A stretch of 48,138 nt of DNA from Halobacillus alkaliphilus (GTDB lineage Bacteria; Bacillota; Bacilli; Bacillales; Halobacillaceae), in NCBI RefSeq assembly GCF_900113125.1, contig NZ_FOOG01000032.1, forward strand, positions 1 to 48,138, given 5' to 3'. The position numbers were made by a program, and so were the translations under genes. Positions 33,313-43,038 of this stretch are shown here, one piece after another. Within the stretch, counting starts at the first letter, position 1, and each line of letters opens with the position of its first letter. The notes below the pieces were generated by a model that was not told where the DNA came from, did not search any database, and saw only the letters and a program-made list of their open reading frames with translations.

Positions 33313-33621
33313 AAACAATCTCCTTTCCTAGCAAGCTTGATTACTATCTTACCATTTATTTCGGCTTCTTATTTCTTCCGTTCACATGCGGAAATAGCTT
33401 CTTTCTAACCGGGTACCTTTATGAACTGTAAAATGGATGTTTTTGTCATGATGCTAGTCCTATAGTAACTTACCTGATCATAATAAGAGAGTTTAGTCTT
33501 CCAAATTTTTTAAGGATGACAGAGAGTGAGTTGTGCCCTCGGTGGACACGGTTCCTTTCGTTTTACCTTCAACACTCTGCCGCTTTATTTAAATGGATCC
33601 TAGATACAACTCCTTCAATAG

Positions 33622-33891
33622 TTAGAAAAGGATAAGAAAACCACCTAAACCTATTACGATAATGAATCCAATGAAAACAGCTTTTATGATGCGCCTTTCT
33701 TTCGATTCCAGGAGAAGAGTTTTCTCGAAATACCTTATGATGCTTCCCATGCAAAGAATACTAACCACGATTAAAAAATTTCCTATATGGTCATCTACTA
33801 ATAAAAATTTTATTGATGCAAGCAGCAACATTAAAACGACGCCATAAGCACTACTCAAGTAGAAAAGCTCTGTTTTCTTTTTTTCTTCCAA
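33622..33891 (-). CDS. Small membrane protein (89 aa)
   Basis: TTG start with AAGGAGG about 9 bases upstream. Three hydrophobic segments: near 12-31, 36-52 and 69-89, with a basic loop LESKERRIIK between the last two. No recognised family. It stands alone between stretches of 300 bp (33313-33621) and 230 bp (33892-34123) in which I see no gene. Confidence 0.6.
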   Translation of the reverse strand: MEEKKKTELFYLSSAYGVVLMLLLASIKFLLVDDHIGNFLIVVSILCMGSIIRYFEKTLLLESKERRIIKAVFIGFIIVIGLGGFLILF

Positions 33892-34123
33892 AACTTTTTC
33901 CTCCTTACCATTTAGAAAGGGGTGCCCACTTTTGAAATTCCCTTACACTACTCTGAAAGTATAGATAGACTTGTAGTGGTTAACTATAGAAGGTCTATTA
34001 TTCTATGAAAATGTTTATATTCTCTAGTTCATAGGACATGTTACCTCTTCATCAATTAAAGACTCCATTCCTTTCATTCTCCATATTAACAGTACCAAGT
34101 CATTAAATATTAAGTGATACAAG

Positions 34124-34513
34124 ATGGTTAGACAACGCACAAAAAAAATGGGTGATATCCTTAAGTATTTAAGCCACAATTTTATCTTGACTATTGGAAT
34201 TACGAACTATGTGGATGAGGAAGTATCCACTCTTTTTAGAGGACTTATCACAATCGAAGATATTTGGTTTGCCGAGAAAAATACCTTTATACTAGTCGAA
34301 GAAACAAAGAAAGAGAAGGACAGCCTGCCAATCGTTACATTCACTATTAGAAACGATAAGCACCTCAACTCACTAGTAGGATCTATGGTATTCGCTCGTT
34401 CATTTGAATCCAATATCAAAACAAAACAGCCCTCTCCTGGATGTATTAAGGAGAGGGCTGTTAGATTCGTTCTTTATTCTAGTTACGTCCCATACCTTTT
34501 AAGAAATTCATAA
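34124..34513 (+). CDS. Doubtful ORF, hypothetical protein
   Basis: A 129-codon frame with a protein-like segment (about residues 10-95: ILTIGITNYVDEEVSTLF, GLITIEDIWFAEKNTFILVE), but no good ribosome binding site. Its end runs through the fdh terminator and 35 bp antisense into the DUF1641 gene. It may be a genuine small gene whose original stop was lost, or chance. Confidence 0.3.
   Translation: MVRQRTKKMGDILKYLSHNFILTIGITNYVDEEVSTLFRGLITIEDIWFAEKNTFILVEETKKEKDSLPIVTFTIRNDKHLNSLVGSMVFARSFESNIKTKQPSPGCIKERAVRFVLYSSYVPYLLRNS
34415..34462 (-). terminator. Terminator of the fdh operon
   Basis: Perfect 14-bp stem AACAGCCCTCTCCT/AGGAGAGGGCTGTT followed by TTTTGTTTTG on the minus strand. Confidence 0.9.
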
Positions 34514-34949
34514 GCATGGTAATGCTGCGATTGATTTCTGGGTCTTTTAGAGCTTTAGCTAAATCCAGGACGGATGTTTTTTCCTTGGAGGAAGCAGCAG
34601 CGTTCATCTCTTCCATACCCTGGTTAAGCTTAGAGGTCACGTCCCTTACTGTCTTCAGGTCCAGATCGCCTAGAAGATAGACAATTTCCGGAATATTCTC
34701 CAGGATACCCGTATACATATCACGGTTGATTTCCTCTACAATGTTGGCGAGTATTTCTTTTCGTTTGTAGGTAAAAGCCGTAGCAGCATCGAGTGTCTCA
34801 CTTTCCTCAAGAGCCTTTAAAAGATCAATTCCCTTTAGAATTGCCGTTTTATTATCGGCTATAGCCGTCTTTACTTCCTCAAAATCTTTCTCAATTTGTT
34901 CCTCACGGCTGGCTTCATACTTTTTAATACTAGTAATTGGTTTCGCCAT
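34479..34949 (-). CDS. DUF1641 protein, formate dehydrogenase partner (YrhD-like)
   Basis: 156 residues, helical, with the DUF1641 segment (IPEIVYLLGDLDLKTVRDVT, MNFLKGMGRN at the C-terminus). In Bacillus the same family (YrhD) sits next to a formate dehydrogenase-like gene (yrhE). Its start shares one base with the fdhF stop, so translation is coupled. Role in the complex is unknown; it may be an assembly or electron-transfer subunit. Confidence 0.85.
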   Translation of the reverse strand: MAKPITSIKKYEASREEQIEKDFEEVKTAIADNKTAILKGIDLLKALEESETLDAATAFTYKRKEILANIVEEINRDMYTGILENIPEIVYLLGDLDLKTVRDVTSKLNQGMEEMNAAASSKEKTSVLDLAKALKDPEINRSITMLMNFLKGMGRN

Positions 34950-37894
34950 TATCGCTTCACCTGACTTCCAGGAAATTCGTAATCGTCACGCTTCCATTTC
35001 TCCTCAACTTTGACACCCATTTGAGGGACCGGATTTCCGCGTCTGTGATTGTTAACAGGAATTGGTGATTTACCTTCTTTTGTCAGAACTTTCATTTTGA
35101 CCGCAATCTCTTTATAGGCTGGTGTATCCGTATCTTTATCAACCCGGTTATCCGTGAGGAAGTTTACAGCAGACTTTCCGGTTCCGTTCATCGGTACGAA
35201 CAGTTCTTTTCCTTTAACGCGGTCTGTAACGGTAACGGTTCCAGTTGCTTCCCCTGATTCAGAGATGAGCTTAACCCGGGCTCCTTCTTTGATACCCCGT
35301 TCTTTTGCCAGCTCCTCTGAAACTTCAACGAAGGAATCCGGCGTCTTCCTGGATATACCTGCGGAGCGGTACGTCATATTCCCTTCGTGGAAATGCTCGA
35401 GTAAACGTCCATTGTTTACGTGTAGGTCATATTCTTCTGTCGTATCGTACATTAATTCAAAATCTAATGGATAGAGACGAGCTTTTCCGTCTTCAAATGG
35501 AAAACGATCGACAAATAGTAAAGGTTCGTCCGTTCCATCTTCCGCTACCGGCCATTGAAGAGAATTATAGCCTTCCAGACGATCATAAGTGACACCCGCA
35601 AATAATGGTGCTAGGCTTGCCGCTTCGTCCATGATTTCTGAAGGACTTTCATATTTCCAATCAAATCCTGCTTCTTTGGCTACATCCTGTAAGATTTCCC
35701 AATCAGGTTTTGTCCCTTGAAGCGGTTCAAAGGATTTATACAAGCGTTGAATCCTTCTTTCAGTGTTCGTAAAGGTTCCTTCCTTCTCCAAACTTGGAGC
35801 CGCAGGAAGTACCACGTCTGCGTATTCCGCTGTTCTTGTAAGGAACAGATCCTGCACGATAAAGAAATCAAGTTTTTCAAAAGCTGCGGTTACATAGTTA
35901 ATGTTAGCATCCACGATTCCTGTATCCTCGCCAATTACATACATCATGGACAGATTTCCATCGTGAATCGCTTCTATCATTTCGTGATTATCCATACCTA
36001 TTTCTTTAGGTAGATCTACGCCCCATGCCTCTTCGTAACGCTTTCTTACCTCTTCATCCGTTACGCTTTCGTAACCTGGGAATTGATCAGGCTGGCTTCC
36101 AAAATCACTGCAGCCCTGTACATTATTATGACCGCGGAGTGGATAAGCTCCCGTACCTGGTTTGCCATAATTTCCTGTGATCAGAAGCAGATTGGAAATA
36201 GCTGTGCTGGTATCACTTCCGAGCATATGCTGCGTTACACCCATTGCCCAGCAGATGGAGACCGTTTTGGCTTCCACAATCTCTTTCGCAAGGTCTTTTA
36301 AATCCTCTTCTGAGAACCCGGTCATATTGGCTGCGTATTCTAAAGTGAACGGTTCCAGGCTTTCTCTGTAATCCTCAAATCCATTTACCCAGTCGTTCAA
36401 GAAGTTTTTATCTTCCCAACCCTGATCCAGAATGTATCTAGTTACAGCTGAAATCCATACAAGATCGGTACCGGATTTAGGACTGAAGAAACGATCCGCG
36501 CGTTTAGCCATTTCGTGTTTTCGCAGGTCAAACACAAAAAGTTTTTGTCCAAACAGCTTTTGGGAACGCTTGATACGGGATGCCAGTACAGGGTGGGATT
36601 CAGCCGTATTTGAACCAATGGTCATTACCAGTTCAGATTTCGCAAGATCATCAATCGATCCTGAATCTCCTCCATAGCCAACGGTACGGAACAGCCCTTT
36701 GGTTGCCGGTGCCTGGCAGTAACGGGAGCAGTTATCCACATTATTGGTACCAATGACCTGACGGGAAATCTTCTGCATCAAATAAGACTCTTCGTTTGTT
36801 GCTTTAGAAGAAGAGATGAATCCTAGGTGATCGGCTCCCTTTTCAGCTTTAATTTCATTCATACGGCGAACCGCATATGCAATTGCTTCTTCCCACTCTA
36901 CTTCTTCAAAGGTATCTCCGCGGCGGATCAGCGGTTTTTGCAGACGATCATCTGAGTTCACATAATCCCAGCCAAATTTCCCTTTCACACAGGTGGAAAT
37001 TCCATTTGCCGGAGACTCAGGGTGAGGTTCTACCTTCAGAATTTCGCGGTCTTTTGTCCATACATCAAAAGAACAGCCAACTCCGCAGTAGGTACAAACG
37101 GTTTTCGTTTTCTCGATCCGCTCTTCACGCATGGCGGCTTCTGAGTCAGATACGGCAAATAACGGACCGTAACCTGTTTCTACTTTTTTCGTTAAATCAA
37201 TCATCGATTTCAAAATTCCTGGCTTTTGATCGGTTATGAAACCGGCTTCTTTTTCCATTCCTACTTCCATCATGGCATTACACGGGCAGACGGTAGAGCA
37301 CTGGCCGCAGTTTACGCAGGAAGACTGGTCAATCGGCACATCGTTGTCCCAGATAACCCTTGGCTCCTGGCGTTCCCAGTCAATGGTAAGCGTTTCGTTT
37401 ACCTGAACGTCCTGACAAACTTCTACACAGCGTCCGCAAAGGATACACTGGTCCGGATCATATCTGTAAAAAGATCCGGAGTCATCACGGTTGTAAGATG
37501 TAGGCTGGAACGGACGAGACTGGTGATCGAGCCCAAAGTCCGCCATCGTATTATGAATCTCGCAATCTCCATTATTATAATCACATACGGTGCAATAAAG
37601 TTCATGCTTTTCAAGAACACGGTCAAGCGCCTCTTTCTGAGCTTTATGTACATGAGGCAGCTTGGTCTGAACCCGCATTCCCGCTTCCACTTTCATTCCA
37701 CAGGCTCGCTGAATTTCACCATTCACCTGAACCATACAAGTATCACATGTCTGAATCGGTCCTAGTGATTCGTTGTAGCATATTTGAGGTACATCCTCGT
37801 TTGTTGTGTTAATTAAGTCTAATAAATTCTGTCCCGGATCTGCTAAATATTCAGTGCCATTAATGGTCACGACGGTATGATCTCTGTCGATCAA
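34949..37894 (-). CDS. fdhF: Formate dehydrogenase, molybdopterin catalytic subunit
   Basis: 981 residues, cytosolic NAD-type formate dehydrogenase alpha chain. Domain order: N-terminal 2Fe-2S (C39, C50, C53, C65), His-Cys3 4Fe-4S (H97, C101, C104, C111), two 4Fe-4S motifs ([11 protein letters not shown] at 150-160 and [13 protein letters not shown] at 193-205), then the Mo-bisMGD domain with 4Fe-4S C267, C270, C274, C302 and active-site Cys393 in NCSRYCQAP at the position that is selenocysteine in E. coli FdhF. The C-terminal MGD-binding beta barrel is complete. Overlaps fdhD by 4 bp and DUF1641 by 1 bp. It needs cofactor from moeA/moaA. Confidence 0.95.
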   Translation of the reverse strand: MIDRDHTVVTINGTEYLADPGQNLLDLINTTNEDVPQICYNESLGPIQTCDTCMVQVNGEIQRACGMKVEAGMRVQTKLPHVHKAQKEALDRVLEKHELYCTVCDYNNGDCEIHNTMADFGLDHQSRPFQPTSYNRDDSGSFYRYDPDQCILCGRCVEVCQDVQVNETLTIDWERQEPRVIWDNDVPIDQSSCVNCGQCSTVCPCNAMMEVGMEKEAGFITDQKPGILKSMIDLTKKVETGYGPLFAVSDSEAAMREERIEKTKTVCTYCGVGCSFDVWTKDREILKVEPHPESPANGISTCVKGKFGWDYVNSDDRLQKPLIRRGDTFEEVEWEEAIAYAVRRMNEIKAEKGADHLGFISSSKATNEESYLMQKISRQVIGTNNVDNCSRYCQAPATKGLFRTVGYGGDSGSIDDLAKSELVMTIGSNTAESHPVLASRIKRSQKLFGQKLFVFDLRKHEMAKRADRFFSPKSGTDLVWISAVTRYILDQGWEDKNFLNDWVNGFEDYRESLEPFTLEYAANMTGFSEEDLKDLAKEIVEAKTVSICWAMGVTQHMLGSDTSTAISNLLLITGNYGKPGTGAYPLRGHNNVQGCSDFGSQPDQFPGYESVTDEEVRKRYEEAWGVDLPKEIGMDNHEMIEAIHDGNLSMMYVIGEDTGIVDANINYVTAAFEKLDFFIVQDLFLTRTAEYADVVLPAAPSLEKEGTFTNTERRIQRLYKSFEPLQGTKPDWEILQDVAKEAGFDWKYESPSEIMDEAASLAPLFAGVTYDRLEGYNSLQWPVAEDGTDEPLLFVDRFPFEDGKARLYPLDFELMYDTTEEYDLHVNNGRLLEHFHEGNMTYRSAGISRKTPDSFVEVSEELAKERGIKEGARVKLISESGEATGTVTVTDRVKGKELFVPMNGTGKSAVNFLTDNRVDKDTDTPAYKEIAVKMKVLTKEGKSPIPVNNHRRGNPVPQMGVKVEEKWKRDDYEFPGSQVKR

Positions 37895-38718
37895 TTGAAT
37901 TCCTCCCTGTTCGATGTGACGATTTCGTCATTTTCTTTTAACTCAATACGCTCCGGATGAGTATAAACATTCATCCTCCCACCGCGGATAAATCCGACAG
38001 CGGTTATGTTTAGATCTTCAGCCAGCTGCAGGGCTAAATCCGTAGGAGCCGACTTAGACAGCAGGCACCCGATTCCCATTTTGGATACCTTTAAGAGTAC
38101 CTCTGAAGAAATACGGCCGCTGAAAATGATGACGTGATTTTTTTTGCGGCCTCCGTTTTTAATTACGTGGCCATAGAGTTTGTCTAAAGCATTATGTCTT
38201 CCTATATCTGAAAACTGGATTTCTATTTCTCCATCTGAAGCTATGGCCGCCTGGTGGACACCACCCGTACGCTGAAAGGTGTGGGCGTTTTCATGAAACG
38301 ATTCCATCAGCTGCATACAGCTTTCCGGAGATAAAGAAAAATGGTTCATCACGGTTCGGGCCGTTTTGGCATCATTTTGAAAATAAAACGCCCGGCTTTT
38401 CCCGCAGCAGGAACCAATCCAGCGCTTCTGTTCGTTTTCTCCCACTGGAATGGGACGAGAAGTTTCTACATAAGCAAAACCACGCTCTTCATCTATAGAT
38501 AGCTGCTTAATTTCTTTTACTGTGTAGATCGCTCCCTCGGTTGCTAGAAACCCAATCACCAATTCTTCCAGGTGATCCGGAGTACAGACCATTGTGGCGA
38601 ACTCCTGACCATTAATCATAATGGTGAGAGGAAACTCTTCGGCTACAATGTCCGTTGTATCATAGGAGGCAGTACCATCTACGCGTACCATATTCCATTT
38701 TTTTGTACCTTTATCCAT
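37891..38718 (-). CDS. fdhD: FdhD, sulfurtransferase for formate dehydrogenase
   Basis: Start at 38718 with GGGAGG; 275 residues. FdhD carries sulfur from a cysteine desulfurase to the Mo cofactor of formate dehydrogenase. Signatures: [19 protein letters not shown], the Cys pair in [34 protein letters not shown] and [14 protein letters not shown]. Overlaps fdhF by ATGA, first gene of a three-gene operon. The Cys-Cys spacing (adjacent CC) differs from the CxxC of E. coli FdhD. Confidence 0.93.
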   Translation of the reverse strand: MDKGTKKWNMVRVDGTASYDTTDIVAEEFPLTIMINGQEFATMVCTPDHLEELVIGFLATEGAIYTVKEIKQLSIDEERGFAYVETSRPIPVGENEQKRWIGSCCGKSRAFYFQNDAKTARTVMNHFSLSPESCMQLMESFHENAHTFQRTGGVHQAAIASDGEIEIQFSDIGRHNALDKLYGHVIKNGGRKKNHVIIFSGRISSEVLLKVSKMGIGCLLSKSAPTDLALQLAEDLNITAVGFIRGGRMNVYTHPERIELKENDEIVTSNREEFN

Positions 38719-38838
38719 AGTTCCTCCCACTTCCCAGTAATTACAACTCATTTTCCTCTTTTGGAAAGTTTTAAACCTTTGCAATTAAAGCTTTCCAGTT
38801 TAACACTGGTATCTATACCCTATTGTTCCAACTTATTA

Positions 38839-40014
38839 CTATTTTTTCAAATATTTATGCCTGAATAGCCAGTACATAAGAATAACAAGTCCTCCAGCTG
38901 CACCAAGCATCCCTCCTGTAGCCCCTATCTTTCTGATAGGAAAAACGTCCACTGCTAACCCGCCACCTAACATCATCATCCCAAGGATTACATTCGAACC
39001 TGACTCAATAAACCCAAACACACTTCCCTGCCGGACGGAAGGAATCCTTTGCATAACGAGTGTATCCAGGAAAGCTCCCGACATTGCGCCGATGAGAGAT
39101 ATCACAAAAAAATACAGCATAAGTTGAGATAACGTCCCCGCCTGGCTCGCTGCCCCCTGCAGAATCCCTTCCACGACAAGCGCGAGTATGGAAAAAAGCA
39201 ACAGATGATGCTTCACGTGCTTCATTAAGAAGAAACTCGTCATCATTCCTGTTCCAAGTGCACCATAAAGAAGCCCTACCCCAAGTTCCCCGCTCGAAAA
39301 AATTTCAACGGCATACACGCTGATCAGCACGTTGAAAATTCCATCCATACCTGCGCCTGTCCACTGAATGAAGACGGCTAAAAGAATACCTGTACTTAAC
39401 CAGTCCTTGGCTTCCATCTGTATGCCTCGAGGTTCGGAATTCTCTTGAACAGAATTTTTCTTTACTTCCAGATTTCTAATAAAAAAAGCGGCGGCAGCAA
39501 ATGACACGGCGTTAAACACAAACGCCATATCCGTTCCCCATAAATAAGCGGCGGCACCCCCGGATACGGACCCTAAAATAAGCACAATTCCGACTCTGAA
39601 TTGTTCCAATCCATTAACTACCGTTAATTGTGAAGGTTCGGTTATTTTTCCAATTGTGCTTTTCCTAATTGGCTGATAAAAAGCCTCCCCAGAAGAGAGG
39701 ACCAAAATTCCTGTGAATGCAATCCACATATCCTTATCCGATTCAATTAAAGTAAAGCTGAGTGCGAAAGGAATCCGAAGCAGGTCAGCTGCTATCATAA
39801 GGTTTCGGGGATCGATTCGGTCGGCGGCTTTTCCACCAAGCGGTGAAAGGATAAGGTAAGGAAGAATTCTCAGGCCGAGTGCGGTACCTACCGCGAGCCC
39901 TGAGCCGGTAATCTGTAGAATAAGCGTCAACACGGCGACCTGACTGAACCTGTCCCCTACTCCACTAATGATGCCTGAATAAAATAAATAACGGTACGAA
40001 CGGTTTGCTAACAT
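38839..40014 (-). CDS. MFS transporter (probable drug exporter)
   Basis: ATG at 40014 with GGAGGG at 7 bases; 391 residues, about 11-12 helices. N-terminal FYSGIISGVGDRFSQVA, then GLRILPYLILSPLGGKAADR, matching the G-x-L-A-D-R motif A of MFS proteins of the macrolide-efflux (MefA/MFS_3) type. A neighbouring ArsR-type regulator gene on the same strand and a twin-palindrome operator (40035-40058) just upstream indicate regulated export of a toxic compound. Substrate unknown. Confidence 0.88.
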   Translation of the reverse strand: MLANRSYRYLFYSGIISGVGDRFSQVAVLTLILQITGSGLAVGTALGLRILPYLILSPLGGKAADRIDPRNLMIAADLLRIPFALSFTLIESDKDMWIAFTGILVLSSGEAFYQPIRKSTIGKITEPSQLTVVNGLEQFRVGIVLILGSVSGGAAAYLWGTDMAFVFNAVSFAAAAFFIRNLEVKKNSVQENSEPRGIQMEAKDWLSTGILLAVFIQWTGAGMDGIFNVLISVYAVEIFSSGELGVGLLYGALGTGMMTSFFLMKHVKHHLLLFSILALVVEGILQGAASQAGTLSQLMLYFFVISLIGAMSGAFLDTLVMQRIPSVRQGSVFGFIESGSNVILGMMMLGGGLAVDVFPIRKIGATGGMLGAAGGLVILMYWLFRHKYLKK

Positions 40015-40034
40015 CCTTAGACCCTCCAAAATTT

Positions 40035-40058
40035 CTAATTAGATATTCATCTAATTAG
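40035..40058. promoter_or_regulatory. Operator in front of the MFS gene
   Basis: Two perfect CTAATTAG palindromes separated by exactly 8 bases, between the ArsR-type gene and the MFS start. The same arrangement occurs upstream of the regulator itself at 40691-40714. Confidence 0.75.
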
Positions 40059-40086
40059 TTAGGGAAAAAAAGAGACCAGCGTCATC

Positions 40087-40671
40087 TTAGACGACGACGG
40101 GCCACATTTCTTGAGGATTAAGTTCATAACGATTGTTTTCTCTGTACATGAAGTGATGCATAATCCATTCTCTTCGCACCGTAGCATAATCCTCAAAGAA
40201 CGTTTGAATGTATTCGTTCACTTCTTTCTCCTCATAAGTTTTTCCCGGTTGGAATGCTTTCACATAATAAGCCAGAATAATGACTCGCTTCTTCAACTGG
40301 CTGGGCATCTGCTTGAGTTTTCCATCTACAGTGATAAAGTTTTGAAGAATCTGACGCTCTTCTTTCTCTGTTACCTGCCACTCTTTATCAGTCTTCACTT
40401 TTTCATCTCCTATTCGCGTCACGGCCTCTGCCATAAATGTAAGTTTCTTTTCATCCAGATAAAAATAAATCGTGTTTTTATCGCGGCGGGAATAAATCAT
40501 TCCCGTATCCTTTAATTTCTTTAAGTGATGGGTAATTGTCGGCGGCCGAAGTCCAAGTTTCCCTGCAATGGCTTGCCCATGAAGCGGTCCCTGTCTTAGC
40601 AGAGCAATAATACGTAACCGGGTCGGGTCTCCAACGGCTTTATGAAAAGCTACCATTTTATCTAACTGCAT
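40087..40671 (-). CDS. ArsR-family winged-helix regulator with DUF2087 domain
   Basis: 194 residues. N-terminal winged helix (about 1-80: AVGDPTRLRIIALLRQGPLH, RPPTITHHLKKLKDTGMI, then wing RRDKNTIYFYL). There is no metal-binding ELCVCDL motif. The C-terminal DUF2087 (about 118-185) has KRVIILAYYVKAF, KTYEEKEVNEYIQTFFEDYA and RREWIMHH. Likely a repressor of the downstream MFS gene and of itself, responding to an organic ligand. Gap of 72 bp to the MFS gene with its own operator. Confidence 0.9.
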   Translation of the reverse strand: MQLDKMVAFHKAVGDPTRLRIIALLRQGPLHGQAIAGKLGLRPPTITHHLKKLKDTGMIYSRRDKNTIYFYLDEKKLTFMAEAVTRIGDEKVKTDKEWQVTEKEERQILQNFITVDGKLKQMPSQLKKRVIILAYYVKAFQPGKTYEEKEVNEYIQTFFEDYATVRREWIMHHFMYRENNRYELNPQEMWPVVV

Positions 40672-40686
40672 AATAAGACTCCTTTT

Positions 40687-40718
40687 CTATCTAATTAGTT
40701 ATATATCTAATTAGATAG
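40687..40718. promoter_or_regulatory. Operator in front of the ArsR-type gene
   Basis: Two CTAATTAG palindromes (40691-40698, 40707-40714) with an 8-base spacer, inside a nearly perfect 32-bp palindrome with outer CTAT/ATAG arms. It lies 16 bases before the regulator start, at the expected promoter/leader position. Confidence 0.8.
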
Positions 40719-40768
40719 TAATGAAATTAATGAGTAAAGTCAATGTAAATTACTTTCTTTAAGACCAA

Positions 40769-40799
40769 TAAAAAATCAGCTTAGTTATATCTAAGCTGA
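40769..40799 (-). terminator. Rho-independent terminator
   Basis: TCAGCTTAG/CTAAGCTGA stem followed by TTTTTT on the minus strand; ends the membrane-protein transcript from 41017. Confidence 0.9.
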
Positions 40800-40816
40800 C
40801 ACTATATAGCTGGGTG

Positions 40817-41017
40817 CTATTTATATTTTTCATCTAATTGTTCTTTCCACCGAACCAGAATGAAGATTATAAGCACAATCATCACTACGACAATCAGAGT
40901 TCGCAGCATTCGAAGACCTTCAAAAAGGCCAAAATAGGATAGTCCCAGGGTGATTCCAATAATCATTCCCGCTGAGACCAGTATGCTTCCATAAACTTTA
41001 TCATTAACGTCTTTCAT
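40817..41017 (-). CDS. Small membrane protein (66 aa)
   Basis: Two hydrophobic helices, about 10-29 (GSILVSAGMIIGITLGLSYF) and 37-55 (LRTLIVVVMIVLIIFILV), then a charged tail. AAAGAGGG precedes the ATG. Family not recognised. Probably co-transcribed with the DUF4181-like gene upstream (36-bp gap). Confidence 0.65.
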   Translation of the reverse strand: MKDVNDKVYGSILVSAGMIIGITLGLSYFGLFEGLRMLRTLIVVVMIVLIIFILVRWKEQLDEKYK

Positions 41018-41053
41018 TTAGGACCCTCTTTTTCTTTATTTACAGAATTTCAT

Positions 41054-41455
41054 CTAGCTAAATAAGAGTATTACGCCTAAAATGGTTACAAAAAGTAGCG
41101 CGATTTCCACTAGAGATACTTTATAATTCTGCCTGTTAGAGCAGAACTTCCATTCTGCGAAAGTCCGGAAGCTAAGTTGGACTATTATAAATCCAGTCAT
41201 CAATCCCGAGATAACCAAGGGATTATTTATAGACCACGGCATCGATGCTAGGAGGAGGATTATAAATAAAGCACGAAGCATCAAATCCCCTTTTTTACGG
41301 AAATTATTGATATGGTTATAGGAATTCCACTTCTTCTTATCTGCACCTAATAGATTTCTCAAAATTATCGGGATACCTATCACAGGAACGATAAGGGCTG
41401 CTGCAATTATAAAAAAATACATCTCAAAAACATAATCCGCTACGTTGTTTTCCAA
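41054..41455 (-). CDS. DUF4181-type membrane protein
   Basis: TTG start with GGAG about 9 bases upstream; 133 residues, four helices. RNLLGADKKKWNSYNHINN after the first helix, followed by a pair of helices and WKFCSNRQNYKVSLVEIALL, is the pattern of DUF4181 proteins common in Bacillaceae. Function unknown. Confidence 0.7.
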   Translation of the reverse strand: MENNVADYVFEMYFFIIAAALIVPVIGIPIILRNLLGADKKKWNSYNHINNFRKKGDLMLRALFIILLLASMPWSINNPLVISGLMTGFIIVQLSFRTFAEWKFCSNRQNYKVSLVEIALLFVTILGVILLFS

Positions 41456-41559
41456 CTAAATCAACTCCGAATTAGGATGATAACTTAAAAGTAATGCACC
41501 CTCTAAAGAGGTGTTTTATCATATCTATAGATAAACACTTTTTAATATGAGTTAAACGG

Positions 41560-41590
41560 AAAAAAAAGTACCCAATAATCATTCATTGGG
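41560..41590 (-). terminator. Rho-independent terminator
   Basis: CCCAAT/ATTGGG stem followed by a run of T on the minus strand, after the 37-codon ORF at 41629. Confidence 0.8.
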
Positions 41591-41628
41591 TCTTAAGCTT
41601 CTCTATAACGGAAAATGGCCGTAATGCG

Positions 41629-41742
41629 TCACTTTTCTTTTCGGTCTTCTTCAAATGTACCCCAGTCATATCCTGACTTCCCCCAGCTGACTAGAAACAA
41701 GGCTGGTGCTGCAATCATCAAGAGTGCTATAACTAAACCCAT
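41629..41742 (-). CDS. Small single-helix membrane peptide (37 aa)
   Basis: ATG at 41742 with AAAAGGTGG upstream; it begins MGLVIALLMIAAPALFLVSW, one membrane helix, then SGYDWGTFEEDRKEK, a charged tail. Terminator follows at 41560-41590. No family known to me; length, ribosome binding site and terminator support expression. Confidence 0.6.
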   Translation of the reverse strand: MGLVIALLMIAAPALFLVSWGKSGYDWGTFEEDRKEK

Positions 41743-41867
41743 ACTGAAAAACCACCTTTTAAGAACGACTTTCATTACTCATAATTTAACATAATTAACC
41801 AATTATTTGAATAGAAATGCATCTTCTTACCATATTGGGTTTGAGAAAACGGTGAAACTCTATAAAC

Positions 41868-41965
41868 ATGATCGATGAGACCCCGCAGAACGTTAAGAGC
41901 TCAGCCATGGAAGCGAGTCGTTTTCCTGAGGATGTCTAGAAACTGAGCATTCCAGCATCATGAGT
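41868..41965 (-). repeat. Degenerate remnant of the dispersed repeat
   Basis: On the minus strand GGAATGCTCAGTTTCTAGA, then GACTCGCTTCC and CTGCGGGGTCTCATCGATC recall the arm and GC-rich core of the mosaic repeat. Only one damaged arm is left. It lies alone upstream of the DUF1028 gene's end. Confidence 0.45.
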
Positions 41966-42022
41966 TTATCTGAAAGAATTTTGAGGGATAATGAATCTGA
42001 TCTTTTTTAAAAAGAGTTTTCA

Positions 42023-42895
42023 CTATTTCTGGTTTTTCATGAACGCGAGGACTTTCTGATCAATCCAGCCTCTCTCCTGTTCTCTCCCCTCAAAATTTTC
42101 CGTATGCAGATAAGCCGTTAGTGCATCGTACAATTCAGAGTCTGGCAAATCAATGCTTTCCGTGTAGTTTAACCGGTGAAGTTGAGCGATAATATCCGCT
42201 TTTACTTCCCCTTCAACGGGTAACCTATGCTCCTCAAGCGTTTCTCCAAAATAAAGCTGCTGCAGTTGATAAATGCGAACAAGTTCCTGGATAGGCTCAG
42301 GATGGTCATCCACCCGAAGGTCTACAAAAACGTCACTCAATCCGCCGTATCCGCCTTTATCTTTGACAACATATAGGGCAGCCGACTGCTTCCCGCGGCT
42401 GTCTCCTCCAGCTTCCTGTGCAGCCTTTAATCCTTCAAGCAAACGGTCAGCAAGAGAACCCGAAGCTTGCTCAAAAGCACGCCCCATATGGGTTACCGTC
42501 TCTTTGTTTACCAGAATATTTCCCTGTGCCGCATAATGTTCTCCTGTTATGCCACCTGCCCACTCATAACACTGCTTACCTGTGAAAGTTGCGGTGTTTC
42601 CTTTCGCATCTACTACCCCTACCTGACGATCTTCTGAAAATTCATCTTCCGCCGTCAGTTTCTCAATCACTTCACTCGCTGTATAGCCTTCTTCAAGAAG
42701 GGCAAGCCCATTCGGTCCGTAGGAAGGGTTAGCAAAAGCCTGGGTCGCAATTGCTCCCACGCCCGCTTTGGCCCAGGGAACTACCGAACCTACCCCTAGA
42801 AATTTCGACTGTACGGCCACTCCTAACTCTCCAGTTTTCGGATCGTATCCTGCGATAGAAAACGTGGCTATGATATTAGATTTATTTTTATTCAT
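42023..42895 (-). CDS. DUF1028 protein
   Basis: Start at 42895 with GGAGGG; 290 residues. DUF1028 occupies about 8-200 (TFSIAGYDPKTGELGVAVQS, VPWAKAGVGAIATQAFANPS, YAAQGNILVN, KDKGGYGGLSDVFVDLRVDDHP). The family resembles Ntn-hydrolase folds. The residues from about 210 form a small peptidoglycan-binding-like C-terminal extension (PVEGEVKADIIAQLHRLNY) seen in some members. Substrate unknown. Confidence 0.85.
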   Translation of the reverse strand: MNKNKSNIIATFSIAGYDPKTGELGVAVQSKFLGVGSVVPWAKAGVGAIATQAFANPSYGPNGLALLEEGYTASEVIEKLTAEDEFSEDRQVGVVDAKGNTATFTGKQCYEWAGGITGEHYAAQGNILVNKETVTHMGRAFEQASGSLADRLLEGLKAAQEAGGDSRGKQSAALYVVKDKGGYGGLSDVFVDLRVDDHPEPIQELVRIYQLQQLYFGETLEEHRLPVEGEVKADIIAQLHRLNYTESIDLPDSELYDALTAYLHTENFEGREQERGWIDQKVLAFMKNQK

Positions 42896-42971
42896 AATTT
42901 TTCCCTCCATTCCGTACTTTTTCGACTCCTATCCTGATAAATCCTTCTTAAAGAAAAGAGAACATTGTTAT

Positions 42972-42996
42972 GTTTTTACAATAAGTAAACGGGTAT
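42972..42996 (+). promoter_or_regulatory. Sigma-B promoter of the YflT-like gene
   Basis: GTTTTT, 13 bases, GGGTAT: a perfect -10 and near-perfect -35 of the general-stress sigma factor, 43 bases upstream of the ATG of a known sigma-B type protein. Confidence 0.8.
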
Positions 42997-43038
42997 TATT
43001 TCTACTGTACATCATTATTGAAAAAGGAGATGATACGA

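Noticed and set aside
37226-37765. Plus-strand frame of 179 codons opposite fdhF
   Set aside because: It is antisense to the Fe-S region of fdhF, whose cysteine motifs are intact; this is a shadow frame.
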